Shown here piece by piece: positions 11,295 to 22,900 of a stretch of DNA of 64,000 bases. The position numbers and the translations under genes were made by a program. The DNA lies in contig CM026563.1 of assembly GCA_015143295.1 (NCBI GenBank), positions 7,488,531 through 7,552,530 of the forward strand. Direction: 5' to 3'. The stretch comes from Tetracentron sinense. Lineage: Eukaryota > Streptophyta > Magnoliopsida > Trochodendrales > Trochodendraceae. The notes under the pieces were generated by a model that ran no database searches, had not been told where the DNA came from, and saw nothing but the letters and a program-made list of their open reading frames with translations. Within the stretch, counting starts at the first letter, position 1. The number at the start of each line of letters is the position of its first letter.

Positions 11295-11625
11295 CTTCTG
11301 CAGTTGTAACCGGTTTTGCCAAAACCGGTTACACTCTTGAGGTGGCCACATGTCCCTTTTGAATCTCTTAATTGTGGTTAAGATTCACTCACCCCTAGGG
11401 TTCACCCACCTATCCTTGGTTTTTAAAAAATAAAAAATTTGTTAACCGTGGTTAATATTTACCAACTCTTAGGATTAATTTTAAAAAAAATATTTTTTTC
11501 TAAAAACCAAAGATAGATGGATGAACTATAGGATTAGGTGAATCTTAACCACAATTAAGGAGTGTAGAAAGGGGCACGTGACAACCACATGACCGTAATC
11601 GGTTTTGTCAAAAACCAGTTACAAC
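11295..11625. mobile_element. M1-family palindromic MITE with perfect 12-bp terminal hairpin
   Basis: The left end GTAACCGGTTTT (11306-11317) pairs perfectly with AAAACCGGTTAC (11321-11332) across a 3-base loop. The long core arms (GGCCACATGTCCCTTTTGAA and its complement near 11560-11590) surround an AT-rich centre. The right end has the matching GTAATCGGTTTTGTC…CAGTTAC. It lies about 680 bp upstream of the GT47 start codon. Confidence 0.75.
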
Positions 11626-11756
11626 GGGAGACGATTAGGACTCTTTATGAGGAAACAATAAAATAGATCAATGAAACACCATCAATTCCACTCAAATCTT
11701 CGAATCGAGAGAGAGATTGGAATACTTAGGAATCAATAGAAAAGGTAAAACTCTAT

Positions 11757-11951
11757 GTCTCTGGGGCGGCTCAGTGGTCCCTGGGGTGAGCCGTAAACCC
11801 AGACATCCTGGGATCCACTTCCCATGCCCTCTCGCGGCCAGCCATCAGGTCAAGATCATCCTGACCGTTAACTGCGTGTGGCGGGTGGTGGCCCTGACCC
11901 GTGCTGAGGGGATTAGTCGGCCAAAGGTGTCCACCCAAAAAAAAAAAAAAA
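11757..11951 (+). mobile_element. SINE-like retroposon upstream of the GT47 gene
   Basis: The head GGCGGCTCAGTGGTCCCTGG resembles an A box and GGGATCCACTTCCC a B box. The body ends GGGGATTAGTCGGCCAAAGG, then GTGTCCACCC and a 15-base A-tail. Parts of the 3' body (GGGGATTA…CGG, GTGTCC) recur in the SINE-like units inside the inverted duplication (25971-26130, 36146-36303), suggesting related families. Confidence 0.6.
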
Positions 11952-12307
11952 GGTGGTTGTCCAAAACAAGTGTCTTTCTAAGACAATTACACATGTCGGT
12001 CGGGAGAAAGTTCCCTGGCAAGATTTGCCATCAATGAACGTGTAAGACGAATTTAGAATATTCCAACTCCAACGAAGGAAACCTTTGAATGATTCAACGT
12101 CTTTCCAAGTACACCAATGATATACTCTCCTATATTTCTGCTCAAAACAGGCTAGCTCTTCCCTCTTTTGAACCAACCCTGTATTGCTTCCCAGACTCAC
12201 ACTTCAATTTCCAATATCTTTACTTGGTTTGTAGTGATTTGAAACTCTCGAAGATAGATCTCTACTTCCTTCTACTACCATTTACTGAGAAATATTAAAA
12301 CGTTTGA

Positions 12308-14047
12308 ATGAGGACCCATCGAGAGCTCATGGAGAAATCAAACGTCAGAAACTGCCGTAATTATTTCTGGTTCGTCATTTTCGCTTCCTCTGTTTTCTGG
12401 TTATTCTTCTTTTACTTCCATTCTTCAGATATAATCAAAGGCATGAACAGATTCACCTCGTCAACGAATGAATATGCATACTCTGTTGTATCTCGAGAGC
12501 CAAATTCTCTGCTCCTTAAAGAGAATTCTATTGAAGCCAGTACTCGATTATCTTTAATCGATAATGGGGTGCAACCAGTTAATCGATTACCTGTTACTGA
12601 GAAAGAAGCAGAACCCTTTAATGAAACAATATTTGCAGAGAATGAGAATGAACTTGGTAACAGTCCTTCTGTTACAGAAAAAGGGATAGAATCTGATAAT
12701 GAAATACCCATTATGGAGAACAGAGAAGATGCATGCTCTGGCCGATACATCTATGTTCATAATATCCCTAACCAATTCAACTATGATATGCTCAAGAATT
12801 GTAGTTCCCTTAGTGAATGGACCGATATGTGCCGATTCGTATCAAATTCTGGGCTTGGTCCCCCACTTGTGAACTCCAAAAGGGTCTTCTCCGGCACAGG
12901 CTGGTTCAGAACAAATCAATTTGCATTGGAGGTCATCTTCCACAACAGGATGAAGCAGTACAGATGCCTAACAAATAATTCTTCCATGGCTTCAGCTATA
13001 TATGTACCCTTCTATGCAGGCCTTGATGTGGGTCGCTACCTCTGGGGGTTTAACACATCGATGCGAGACTCCGCTTCTCTTGAACTGGCCAAGTGGCTCG
13101 GAGCGAGACATGAGTGGAAGGTAATGGCAGGAAGAGATCACTTCCTAGTTGCAGGGAGGATTTCATGGGACTTTCGGAGGTTGACAGATGATAATTCCGA
13201 TTGGGGTAACAAGTTTATGCTATCACCTGAAGCTAAGAACATGTCTGTGTTGGTGATTGAGTCTAGCCCTTGGAGCAGTAATGACTTTGCAATACCTTAT
13301 CCTACTTACTTCCACCCTTCAAGGGACTGTGAGGTCTTCCAATGGCAGAACAGGATGAGGAGACAAAAGCGGCCACTCTTGTTCTCTTTCGCAGGTGCCC
13401 CGCGTCCTAGCCTTAATAGATCAATTCGGGGCCAGATCATCGATCAATGCCAAGCTTCAGGGAGGAAGTGTAAATTGCTAAAATGTGATACAGATGAGAA
13501 CAAGTGCCACAACCCATATAGTGTTATGAAGATGTTTCAAAGTTCTGTTTTCTGCTTACAGCCTCCCGGAGACTCCTATACACGAAGATCAGCCTTTGAT
13601 TCAATATTGGCGGGGTGTATACCGGTCTTTTTCCACCCCGGCTCTGCTTATGTGCAGTATATATGGCATCTACCTCAGAATTATACGAAATACTCCGTGT
13701 TTGTACCAGAGGAAGGAATAAGAAAAGGGAAAGTCAGTATAAAGAAGTTGCTGCTTCGGATTTCTAAAGAGGAGGTGAAAGCTATGAGAGAGGAAGTTAT
13801 AAGTCTGATTCCAAGGATAATATATGCAGATCCCAGTTCTAGATTAGAGATCCTTGAAGATGCATTCGACTTAGCTGTTCAAGGAGTGATTGAGAAGGTG
13901 AATAGTGTGAGGAGGGAGATTAGAGAAAGAGGGAACTATAGTGTGGGTTATGCAGAAGAGAACAGTTGGAAGTATAATTTGTTTGGGACAGAAGGAGAAC
14001 ATGAATGGGATCCTTTCTTTTCAGTTCCAAAGGATTCAAACTCTTAG
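12308..14047 (+). CDS. GT47 xyloglucan galactosyltransferase, MUR3/KATAMARI1 type
   Basis: A 579-aa intronless type II Golgi membrane glycosyltransferase. Seen in the sequence: a short basic cytosolic tail, one membrane segment at residues about 18-37 ([17 protein letters not shown]), and a variable, acidic stem to about residue 142 with two VTEK-type blocks. The exostosin/GT47 catalytic region runs from about 144 ([14 protein letters not shown]) to about 490. Family blocks include [10 protein letters not shown] (231-240), [10 protein letters not shown] (275-284), FSFAGAPR (359-366) and [24 protein letters not shown], split here as [12 protein letters not shown] (419-430) and AGCIPVFF (435-442). 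Several N-glycosylation sequons occur. Family knowledge: MUR3 and relatives transfer galactose from UDP-Gal to xylosyl side chains of xyloglucan. Which side chain this clade uses cannot be read here. Length fits the family (about 500-620 aa). The start is the first ATG in frame; a second Met lies 7 codons later. A decayed tandem copy lies downstream at 16722-18419. Confidence 0.93.
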   Translation: MRTHRELMEKSNVRNCRNYFWFVIFASSVFWLFFFYFHSSDIIKGMNRFTSSTNEYAYSVVSREPNSLLLKENSIEASTRLSLIDNGVQPVNRLPVTEKEAEPFNETIFAENENELGNSPSVTEKGIESDNEIPIMENREDACSGRYIYVHNIPNQFNYDMLKNCSSLSEWTDMCRFVSNSGLGPPLVNSKRVFSGTGWFRTNQFALEVIFHNRMKQYRCLTNNSSMASAIYVPFYAGLDVGRYLWGFNTSMRDSASLELAKWLGARHEWKVMAGRDHFLVAGRISWDFRRLTDDNSDWGNKFMLSPEAKNMSVLVIESSPWSSNDFAIPYPTYFHPSRDCEVFQWQNRMRRQKRPLLFSFAGAPRPSLNRSIRGQIIDQCQASGRKCKLLKCDTDENKCHNPYSVMKMFQSSVFCLQPPGDSYTRRSAFDSILAGCIPVFFHPGSAYVQYIWHLPQNYTKYSVFVPEEGIRKGKVSIKKLLLRISKEEVKAMREEVISLIPRIIYADPSSRLEILEDAFDLAVQGVIEKVNSVRREIRERGNYSVGYAEENSWKYNLFGTEGEHEWDPFFSVPKDSNS

Positions 14048-15014
14048 TAGGAAAAAAGAAAAAGGAAAACTAAGAACAAGAAAGAAACAAAATCACTGTA
14101 GTTGTAATCAGGATTAAACCAATCAATGTGCTTATGTTGGTCACTTAACAGAGCTATACTTTTCTTCTGCCTATAAAGTAGTTTGAGGAGCTTGCATACA
14201 TGACTTGTTTTATATTTCTTTCAGTTAATAGCAGTTCCAATGTTACCTGGTTCGATCTGTTCGAATTCGGGTTCGTAGTTTGCAATTCACCACTCTGGAG
14301 TGAACCCGATTCGCTAAGGGTAAGATGAGATAATTCGTTTTTCGGTTGGCTTAGGTTCTTTAGTTTGGTTCACTAGCTTAGTTCTGTCCGGTTCACGGTT
14401 CGCTCTAGCGTACAGCAAACTTGGTAACCTTGAGCAGTTCTGTCTTTCTTCCAAGAACAATGGAACTTTACTGGCTTGCTGTTCACTAGGAATCCTCACT
14501 ATTTGAACAGGACAGGGTCTATATGGAATTAGACTATGGCATGTTTGGATGCAGTTTCTTTTGCGCCCTAGCACAACTATGTGTCAAACCTTTAGTGGGT
14601 TGAAGGTCACCTCTTTATACCTCACGTAGCCAAACAGGACGTCAAAGAACTTATAACTGGGCTAGTTCTGACAGGCCATATATAACCCGGTATCCGAAGC
14701 ACTTCTAATATACCAATGATAATTGCATAAAATTTATTATTTTTTCTTTTATTAAATGCCATTATTATTAATAAGGATACATTGGCCTAATTGAATCAAT
14801 TTTCTATTATGAGTGTTTAAAGCCCAGGTTGTAAGAAAAAACTCAAAAGAAAGCAATTTAGAAGTTGATTAAATAGGAAATCCTAAAATTCTCCTAATTA
14901 AGGAAACTATTATTGAAAAAACAGAAAGAGGACTTTAAATTTTTTTGAAAAGAAACAAAAAAAAAAAGTTCTTTAAAAAAAGAAAAAGTTTATTAGAAAA
15001 AGAAAAACTTTATG
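14048..15014. other. 3' flank of GT47 gene and intergenic DNA
   Basis: About 680 bp after the stop matches the 3' flank of the pseudogene (for example GTATCCGAAGCACTTCTA against GTATCCAAGCACTTCTAC), so the tandem duplication unit ends near 14730. The rest is AT-rich with A-runs. No gene seen. Confidence 0.6.
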
Positions 15015-15758
15015 CAGGGACGGAACCAAGAATTTTTCATTGGGGGGGGGGGGCCTCAAATACATGTCTAAAAAGCTAATAGATTTAAGGTTATGACAAT
15101 GTTTTCATAACCGGACCAAGCATCAAACCGGTTGAGTGGTCAATTCTCAGTTCCACCGGTTCGATTGATTCAACCGTGTGCTTTTTGCAAAAAAAAAAAG
15201 TTCATTTTTTCCCGGTTCTAGCCAATTCGTAACGGGTTCCGGTTTTGAGGGTTTCAAAAACAGGCGAGGGGTCCGGTTCAATTCTGACAACACTTGTCAC
15301 GTGTCCCTATTGATACCCCTTAATTGTGGTTAAAATTCACCCACCCCTAAGATTTGCCCACTTGTCATTGTCTTTTTAAAAAAAATATCAATTTTTTTTC
15401 AAACACTAGTTAAAATTCACTAACTCTTAAGGTTAAAATTTTTTAAATATTTTTTTCTAAAACCAATGATAAGTATGTGAACCCTAAGAGCGGGTGAATT
15501 TTAACCATAGTTAAGGGGTGTCAATAGGGACATGTGGCGACCTCAAGAGCATAACCTGGACTCCATTGTGGGCCACTACAAAAAAATTGGGAGGGCTACT
15601 ATATATGTAATACAAAATAATTTTTTTTGAGGGGAGGGGCACCTAATCCACCTATACTAAATTGTTTTTTTTAAAAATGGAGGGGCCCACTATTTCATAG
15701 TAACCCAATAAGGGTTTACAAAAAAATTGGGGGGGCCGTCCCCCCGGCTCCTCCCCTA
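15015..15758. mobile_element. hAT-like element, CAGGGG family, copy with exact 8-bp target duplication
   Basis: The left end CAGGGACGGAACC and the right end, read in reverse (TAGGGGAGGAGCC), are inverted relatives. Both flanks read ACTTTATG (15007-15014 and 15759-15766). The interior is non-coding, with G- and C-runs next to the ends, and contains an M1 palindrome at about 15285-15555. It separates the GT47 gene from its tandem pseudogene. Confidence 0.8.
15285..15555. mobile_element. M1-family palindromic MITE nested in the CAGGGG element
   Basis: The left arm CACGTGTCCCTATTGATACC and right arm GGTGTCAATAGGGACATGTG pair. Between them lie the family's TTAAAATTCACCCACCCCTA block and its complement around an AT-rich loop. 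Confidence 0.7.
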
Positions 15759-15766
15759 ACTTTATG

Positions 15767-16191
15767 GGAATTATGATAACAAGTCACAGATTCTGCATTA
15801 GTAGAAACTTTTGCTTCCCTCTTAAGACTCTTAAGAGTTAAAATACTAAAACGTTTTATTTAAGAGATAGCTATGAGGGAGGAAACTGTTTGCTTCCCTC
15901 TTAGAATTAAAACACTCCAAAGTCACCGTGTCATCTAAAACTCCCCTACAGCTGCTTCCATGTGTCTTTAAACTATTCTAAAGTTGTCATGTGCCCAACA
16001 CAAGCATCCACTAATGAGGTGGTGCCTTAGGTTTGGAAATGGATTTCATGAGTACGCGTATCACTACTCTTTAAAGAATATGTCCCACACCTAACGCAAA
16101 CTCCTCTACAGCTGCCATGGGTCCTCAAACTCTTCTACAACTACCACTTTTCTAACTAACTGCTTGGGTTTCATAGTAAGTAATCTTTGTC
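15767..16191. other. Intergenic DNA between GT47 gene and pseudogene
   Basis: No gene. Contains a degenerate piece related to the inverted blocks at 10106 and 10812 (CCACTAATGAGGTGGTGCC near 16009) and two direct repeats of a TTTGCTTCCCTCTTA motif (about 15810 and 15888). Confidence 0.5.
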
Positions 16192-16721
16192 GTGTAAAAC
16201 GAATTTAGAAGATTCCAACCTCAAGGATTCCACCTTACAATGATTCAACGTCTTTGCAAGCATACTCTCAGTCTCTCTCCCCTATGTATGTCCAAAACGG
16301 GCTAGTTCTTTCAACTTTGAAGCAACCCTGTACTTCTTTGGAGATCCCCACTTTGATCCTCTCAAAGATGGATCTCTACTACCATCTATTGAGAAGTTTC
16401 TTAATGGGAGATTGTGTTAGCATTAATGGCCATGAGTGCCTCTCTGAATATGTAACAGTTGTTGTGAATGCCATTTAAGGGTACTCATCAATGTGCAAGA
16501 AACTCCCTATCATTCATTGTCTCCAACTTATGACTGAAATTCAGAAATAGATTAATCCAAAATCATATGAGAAATCTGTAGCTCGTGTAGACAAGAGCCC
16601 TATGAGTTGCCACACCTATCCTCACGGCAATGTTCCTATCTTCCATCTTCTTCTTCCTCCTTAAAGATTCGGTTTCCAACAGAATGTCTAATTCTCCATG
16701 AGTCGCCAGAAATGGGTTTGC

Positions 16722-18419
16722 ATGAGGACCCATCGAGGGCTCATAGAGAAATCAAACGTCGGAAACTGCAGTAATTATTCTTGGTTCGTCATTTTCGCTG
16801 CCTTTGTTTTCTGGTTCTTCTTGTTTTACTTCCATTCTTCGGATATAATCAGAAGCATGAACAGAGTCACCTCGTCAGCAAATGAATATGCATACTCAGT
16901 TGTGTCCCAAGAGCCAAATTCTCTGCTCTTTAAGGAGAATTCTATTGAAGCCAGTACTCGATTATCCATAATCGATAATGGGGTGCAATCAATTAATCGA
17001 TTACATGTTACTAAGTGCAGAGAATGGTGATGAAAATGGTAACAGTCAATCTGTTACAGAGAAAGGGATAAAACCTGTTAATGAAATACCCATTATGGAG
17101 AACAGAGAAGAACCAGATTCATGCTCTGATCCATACATCTATGTTCATAATATCCCTAACCAATTCAACTATGACATACTCGAGAGTTGTAGCTCCCCTG
17201 ATGTATGGACTGAAATGTGCCGGTTAATGTCAAATTCTGGGCTTGGTCCACCACTTGCGAACTCCGAAAGGGTCTTCTCCAACACAGGCTGGTTCGGGAA
17301 CAAAACAATTTGCATTGGAGGTCATCTTCCACAACAGGATGAAGCAGTACAAGTGCTTAACCAAGAATTCTTCCGTCGATTCACCAATATATGTACCCTT
17401 CTATGCAGGCCTTAACGCTGGTTTAACGCATAGATTAGAGACTCCACTTCTCTTGAACTGTTCAAGTGGCTTGGAGCACGACCTGAGTGGAAGGTAATGG
17501 TAGGAAGAGATCACTTCCTAGTAACAGGGAGGGTTTCATTGGACTTTAGGAGATTAACAGATAAAGGAATTTGATTAGTGGGTAACAAGCTTATGCACTT
17601 GCCTGAAGCTAAGAACATGTCCATGTTATTAATTGAGTCTAGTCCCTGGAGCATTAATGACTTTGCAATACCTTACCCTACTTATTTTCACCCTTCAAGG
17701 GATAGTGAGGTCTTCCAATGGCAGAACAGGATGAGGAAAAGTGGCCGCACTTGTTCTCTTTCGCAGGTGCCCCATGTCCTAGCCTTAAGAAGTCAATCTG
17801 GAGCCAGATCATCGATCAATGCCAAGCTTCAAGGAGAAGTGCAAATTCCTAAATTGTAATTCAGAGGCGGATGAGTGCTATAACCCATATAGTGTAATGA
17901 AGATGTTTCAAAGTTCTGTCTTCTGCTTACAAACTCCCGGAGACTCCTATACACGAAGATCAGCCTTTGATTCAACATTGGTGATGTATACTGGTCTTTT
18001 TCCACCCGGGTTCTGCATATGTGCAGTATTTATGGTATCTACCTCAGAATTATACGAAATATTCTGTGTTTATACCAGAGGAAGGAATAAGAGAAGGGAC
18101 AGTCAGTATAGAGAAGTTGCTGCTTCGGATTTCTAAAGAGGAGGTGAAAGCTATGAGAGAGGAGGTTATAAATCTAATACCTAGGATAATATATGCAGAT
18201 CCCAGTTCTAGATTAGAGACCCTTGAAGAAGCATTTGACTTAGCTTTTCTAAGAGTGATTGAGAGGGTGAATAGTGTGAGGAGGGAGATTAGAGAAAGAG
18301 GGAGTTATAATGTGGGTTATGCAGAAGAGAACAGTTGGAAGTATAATTTGTTTGGGACAGAAGGAGAACATGCATGGGATCCTTTTTTTTCAAATGCAAA
18401 GCATTTATACTCTTATTAG
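16722..18419 (+). pseudogene. Decayed copy of the GT47 galactosyltransferase gene
   Basis: Collinear with the intact gene at 12308-14047 from MRTHRGLIEKSNVGNC to EHAWDPFF. The reading frame is broken at several places. A deletion of about 30 bp with frame change near 17010 removes part of the stem. An indel near 17290 (GGTTCGGGAACAAAACAATT) changes frame. A deletion near 17415 removes the block equivalent to VGRYLWGFN. An in-frame stop with sequence loss lies near 17570. Indels near 17735 and 17985 disturb the regions around FSFAGAP and AGCIPVFF. The last 130 codons (18021-18419) remain open and close to the parent. I see no way to obtain a full-length enzyme by splicing. It is probably non-functional at protein level, though transcription is possible because the leader was duplicated too. 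Confidence 0.9.
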
Positions 18420-18668
18420 TAGGAAAAAAGAAAAAAGGAAAACTAAGAACAGGCGAAGAAAACAAAATCACTATAGTTGTAAACAGGATTAAGCCAATCA
18501 AATTACATATGTTAGTCATTTAACAGAGCTATACTTCTATGGAGAGTAAGAAAAAAGAAAAAAGGAAAACTAAGAACAGGCGAAGAAAACAAAATCACTA
18601 TAGTTGTAAACAGGATTAAGCCAATCAAATTACATATGTTAGTCATTTAACAGAGCTATACTTTTATG
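18420..18668 (+). repeat. 122-127-bp tandem duplication in the pseudogene 3' flank
   Basis: The stretch from GTAGGAAAAAAGAAAAAAGG to AACAGAGCTATACTTCTATGG is repeated at once (from about 18547) with almost no differences. The intact gene has a single copy of this sequence at 14048-14160, so the duplication happened only in the pseudogene locus and is recent. Confidence 0.85.
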
Positions 18669-18990
18669 GAGCTTGCATACATGACTTGTTCCATATTTCT
18701 TCAGTTAATAGCAGTTCTCTCTTTCTCCTAAGAGCAATGGAACTTTACTGGATAGCTTTTCTCTGGGAATCCTCACTATTTGAAGTTTGAACAGACCAGG
18801 GTCTACATGGAATTAGATTGAGACATGTTTAGATGCAGTTTCTTTTGTGCCCTTGCGCCCAACCGTCCAAACTTTAGTGGGTTGAAGGACACCTCTTTAA
18901 CCCTTACACATCCAAACAATACATCGAAGAACTTATAACTGGGCTAGTTCTGACAGGCCATATATAACCCTGTATCCAAGCACTTCTACC

Positions 18991-19983
18991 ATACCCTTTT
19001 TTTTTTTTTTTGAGTACAATCAAAGGGTTAGTAGTTCAGTGATCTGCCCACTACTTGGAATTCTATCACAGGTTTCAATCATCGAACTTGCACAAGCTGC
19101 AGAGGAATTCTAGACCAAATATCAGCCTGACCAGATAATCCTCACTATGCTAATAATTGGCTTATCACTGTGCTAATCTGCGGATATAAGCCAATTTAGA
19201 GTCATGCATAGATTTGCACCACAGATTCATGTAGCCTGTGATGAGCCACTTCTTAGATGAACCATTGCCCAAAAATTGTAATGAAGCAATGTTCATAACC
19301 AGCCAGTTAGATGCTTGATTTGAATAGTCAACACACTTAAGTTAATGTTCCACAAAATAGACATTTAGCTGAATGATATGGTTGACTGATCCATGCATTG
19401 CTAAAACTGGGCATCCTACTAGTTTGACATTCTAAAGTGTAAAATTACAGTTCTTTGAGTATATAATATTGCCATGACTCCTGGTATTTCATCTCCCCAT
19501 TTTATCAAATGGAAGGTTACACTGCTCAAAGGTAGGATGTGGAGATAACTACAGAGAGGACAAAACCGAAGAATGAAATCTGAAGGCAACAAAGAGAAAG
19601 ATAAAAACAGGAATAGAAAGCAGTTCCGAATTTTTTTGGAAGAGACTCCTTTATTTGTATATGTAGCAGAATACACATTGCAGATGAGCAAGTAACCTCC
19701 TAAGGGACTATGGCGTCGAGAGGACCAATTTAATTCAGTTAGGAGTCCATCTATGAGCTGAAAAATTATTCACAGAACCCTAGGCTATTAATCTATTATG
19801 CTACTAAGCCATAGAAAATGGATTAACTTCCATAAAAGGCATCCAAAGTAGGTGTCAGTGCAAGAGAAGATCATTAAAACAATATTCTTATTTTGGTATA
19901 TCAATCCCATGCAATAGCAGTGCATGTTATCGGGTTCATGAATGCACCTTCTACATGTTTAACAATAGTGTTGGTGCTGGCAG
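18991..19983. other. Intergenic DNA and 3' flank of the IWS1 gene
   Basis: No gene. A T-run at 19000-19015 followed by CAGGTTTCAATCATCGAAC looks like a minus-strand tRNA-headed retroposon (tail as poly-T on plus). A candidate poly(A) signal for the minus-strand IWS1 gene (AATAAA on minus, TTTATT at 19650-19655) lies about 330 bp beyond its stop codon. Confidence 0.45.
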
Positions 19984-22900
19984 CTAAAAGAACTTGACCA
20001 TGCCACGACCCTCCACACTGAGTTTTGTTGCTTGGAGCTGCTTCTTCTTTGGTGCTTTCAACTGTTGCAACTTCTTATTCATCTGTGGTCAATTAACCTT
20101 GTATTTAGAACTTGTCTAAAAAGAAGACATGAAAAAGATAAGAAAACAATATATCATTCCAACAAATAAAGAAAAAAAAAATAGTAACTTATAAAGCAAA
20201 TGGTGCTTACTTTGTGAGATCAAAGAAAACATTCAAATCAATTTTGGACAAGCAGTTAATCACAAGTGGAACTCCTCCTCGCTCTCACAAAGACCCTTTG
20301 AACTATGGTTAACAAGTTTTAACCCCTGTGGTTAATTTTTTTTAATTCTAAAAACCAAGGTTAGATGCTTTAATCCTAAGGGTAGTGAATCTTAACCACA
20401 ATTAAAGGGAGTAAAAAGGGGGACACATGACACAGAAAAAGGGATGAGACGGTAAATCCCCTCCTTGGCCCGAATGGATTATTTTCCTATCTGATATGTA
20501 CATGTATCATCCAAGACACATTGTCCAATTTTTTCCAAAGAAATTTTCTTAGTGTAATCCTAAGCAGTATAAATGTGAGCTACTAAGTAGTTGTTGGTGG
20601 TAGTAGCTTTGCATACTCTTGTCTTGTAAGCTTGGACTTGTTGTTTAGAAGAATACATTCTACACTTAACATTGATACTTGATGGTTGATGCTCGAAAGT
20701 GGTACCCCAATTATTTAAAGTAGCAATTTAGATGATTCAGATTGTTCATCTATTTGATAAACGAGAGTTTAGGATTTTTAAGTGAATAGAATGGTGTGAC
20801 AGTATTTGAATGTTGAGAGTTGACAGTCGAAAGTAGGATCTCTATATATATTTTAGTTTTAGAATGTTCAGCATTATCATTTTCAAATTCCAGAAAACTG
20901 AACTTAAACTGAATAGCTGCCTGACTATAAGCGCCAACTGATTTGGGTTCTGAGACTAAGATTTCAATCCTTCATAGCTAGGAAAAAGAACAACTAACCT
21001 TCAGGCGGCGCTGATCATGTACAACTTGTTTAGCTCGTGCTCTAATTTCGTCTGGATCAATCTTGGATTGGGGGCGGACCACAAAATCCAATGGCAAGGC
21101 TTCTGGTCTTGAAGCATGTTGCCTGGAAGATGATTGGCTTGACTTTGGTTCCCTATATTGCAGTCAAAGATTAATCAGCGAGAAAGATACAGATTGGAAG
21201 TAAAGTTCCCAGCACATGCGATAGCAAATCAAGCCTCATATGGCCAAACAGATGTACTCCGCCATGACGTCTTACTGTGAAAATTCAGATAAATCAAGAT
21301 CGTCATCTCTAGATTCCATTCCTGCAGCTTTGGTCACTGGCCTATCAAAAATAAATAAACACCCACGAGCAAAATCAGAATTAGAAGTAATGACGAACAA
21401 AAGAAACAAAAAGGAAACTCACTTTTACAGTTTCAAAGCACAAGAAATGGGTAAAAAAACAAATGAGTACTTTTTCGATGATGGCCTCCGGAAGGGAACT
21501 CTCTCATCATCAAAGTTTCTCATGTCCTCAAACCGTGTGCTCTTATTAAATATAGGTCGGCTCTGCATACATTTTTTAAAAATTATAAGCCAATGTCTCT
21601 TATCATTTATCAAAATTTGGAAACGCTAGTACAAATCTTCAAACAGTTCCCGGCGCCCAGCACTTATAAACCAAACAATGCAAGTTCAGATCAACACAGA
21701 ATAAGCTGAAAAAGAAAAAGTTTTAATTTCTCAAAGAAGAGGATGGTTAATATCTGGGATAACAGATATACAAGGTTGAACTCATTGAACGGTGGGTACA
21801 TACCTACATGGGTTCCACCATATAAGCGCTTGGTAAACTATCTTCTAGCAGAAAGGTTCAATAGATTTGTAAAGAAGAAGAATAATTCCATTCAGTGGGC
21901 TCAAGAATTTAAAATTTATGTCATTACCCATCTATCAACCAGATCCTTAGCATGTTTTCTGTTGGACGTTGTCTCCTCATCAGATCTTGACAAAAACATA
22001 ATGACCTGCACATGAAAAGAGTAAATCAGTCCACCTAGGTTCCTTCTATTGCAAAAAAATTGACCGGCCTGACCCTCGTTTCATGAGATGAACCCAGACC
22101 TTTCCAAGACCACTCTTCTTAAGTTGCTCCCTCCTATCATATTGCTCTAAATCGATCGGAAACTGCATAAACATAACGGCATTTCATGTTCTGTAAGGAG
22201 CACGTTTGTTAAGACACAATAAACATTGATTATTTATTTATTTATTTTATGCCAGAGAGTGAAATGGAAAAGACCCCTGTACATACATCAGTCAAAATTT
22301 TCAATATAGCACTACGGATATTTATGTTGGGTAAGCTTCCATCTGGTAGCGGTTCGAGCCAATTCTTAAGAAGAGTTAGTACTCCATGATCTAAAAATTC
22401 TAGTTGAAGCTGTTTCCTGCAAGAAGAGCAGTTGAAACGAGCAAGAAGAAATTAGTAAGTATGAATGTTTTCAATACCACAAACACCTAAAGCATACAGG
22501 ATGATCAGTAAGCATCTTACTTTGAGAGAACTTCAGTTAGAAGTGGCAGCTTCTTGAGTTTATTAATGGCAGGTTTAGACTGCCTATTCAGTTCTGCATC
22601 TTCTTCGGCTGTGACTTCCAGCTCGGCCATGAGATGTTCAACTAGCAAAGCAATTTCTGCAGCACTTTTCTCACTTTTCTTCTTTTTCTTCCCCCCCTTG
22701 AAGAGCTGTTTAATTTCATCATCCTCTTCACCTTCTTCTGCCTTGCAAACTCAGTAAATAAATTTTAATATAATCCAGAACTTTTTAATCAATGAATTGA
22801 AAAAATTAATAGAGATTATTTTGAATAGGAAAGAAAGACCCAACAACCTAGGATACCATATTCATCCTCTAAAAAAACAAACCACAAGCTCCACATATTC

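Larger units (their letters stand above)
16192..18990 (+). repeat. Tandem duplicate of the GT47 locus
   Basis: Homology to 12041-14730 begins upstream of the coding region (CGTGTAAAACGAATTTAGAA against CGTGTAAGACGAATTTAGAA) and runs through the 5' leader, coding sequence and about 570 bp of 3' flank. About 300 bp (near 16400-16715) is present only in this copy, in the leader just before the ATG. Offset between units is about 4.15-4.2 kb; both lie in the same orientation. Confidence 0.85.

Noticed and set aside
12412..12775. Antisense frames over the GT47 coding region
   Set aside because: Shadows of the sense frame; no motif or initiation context.
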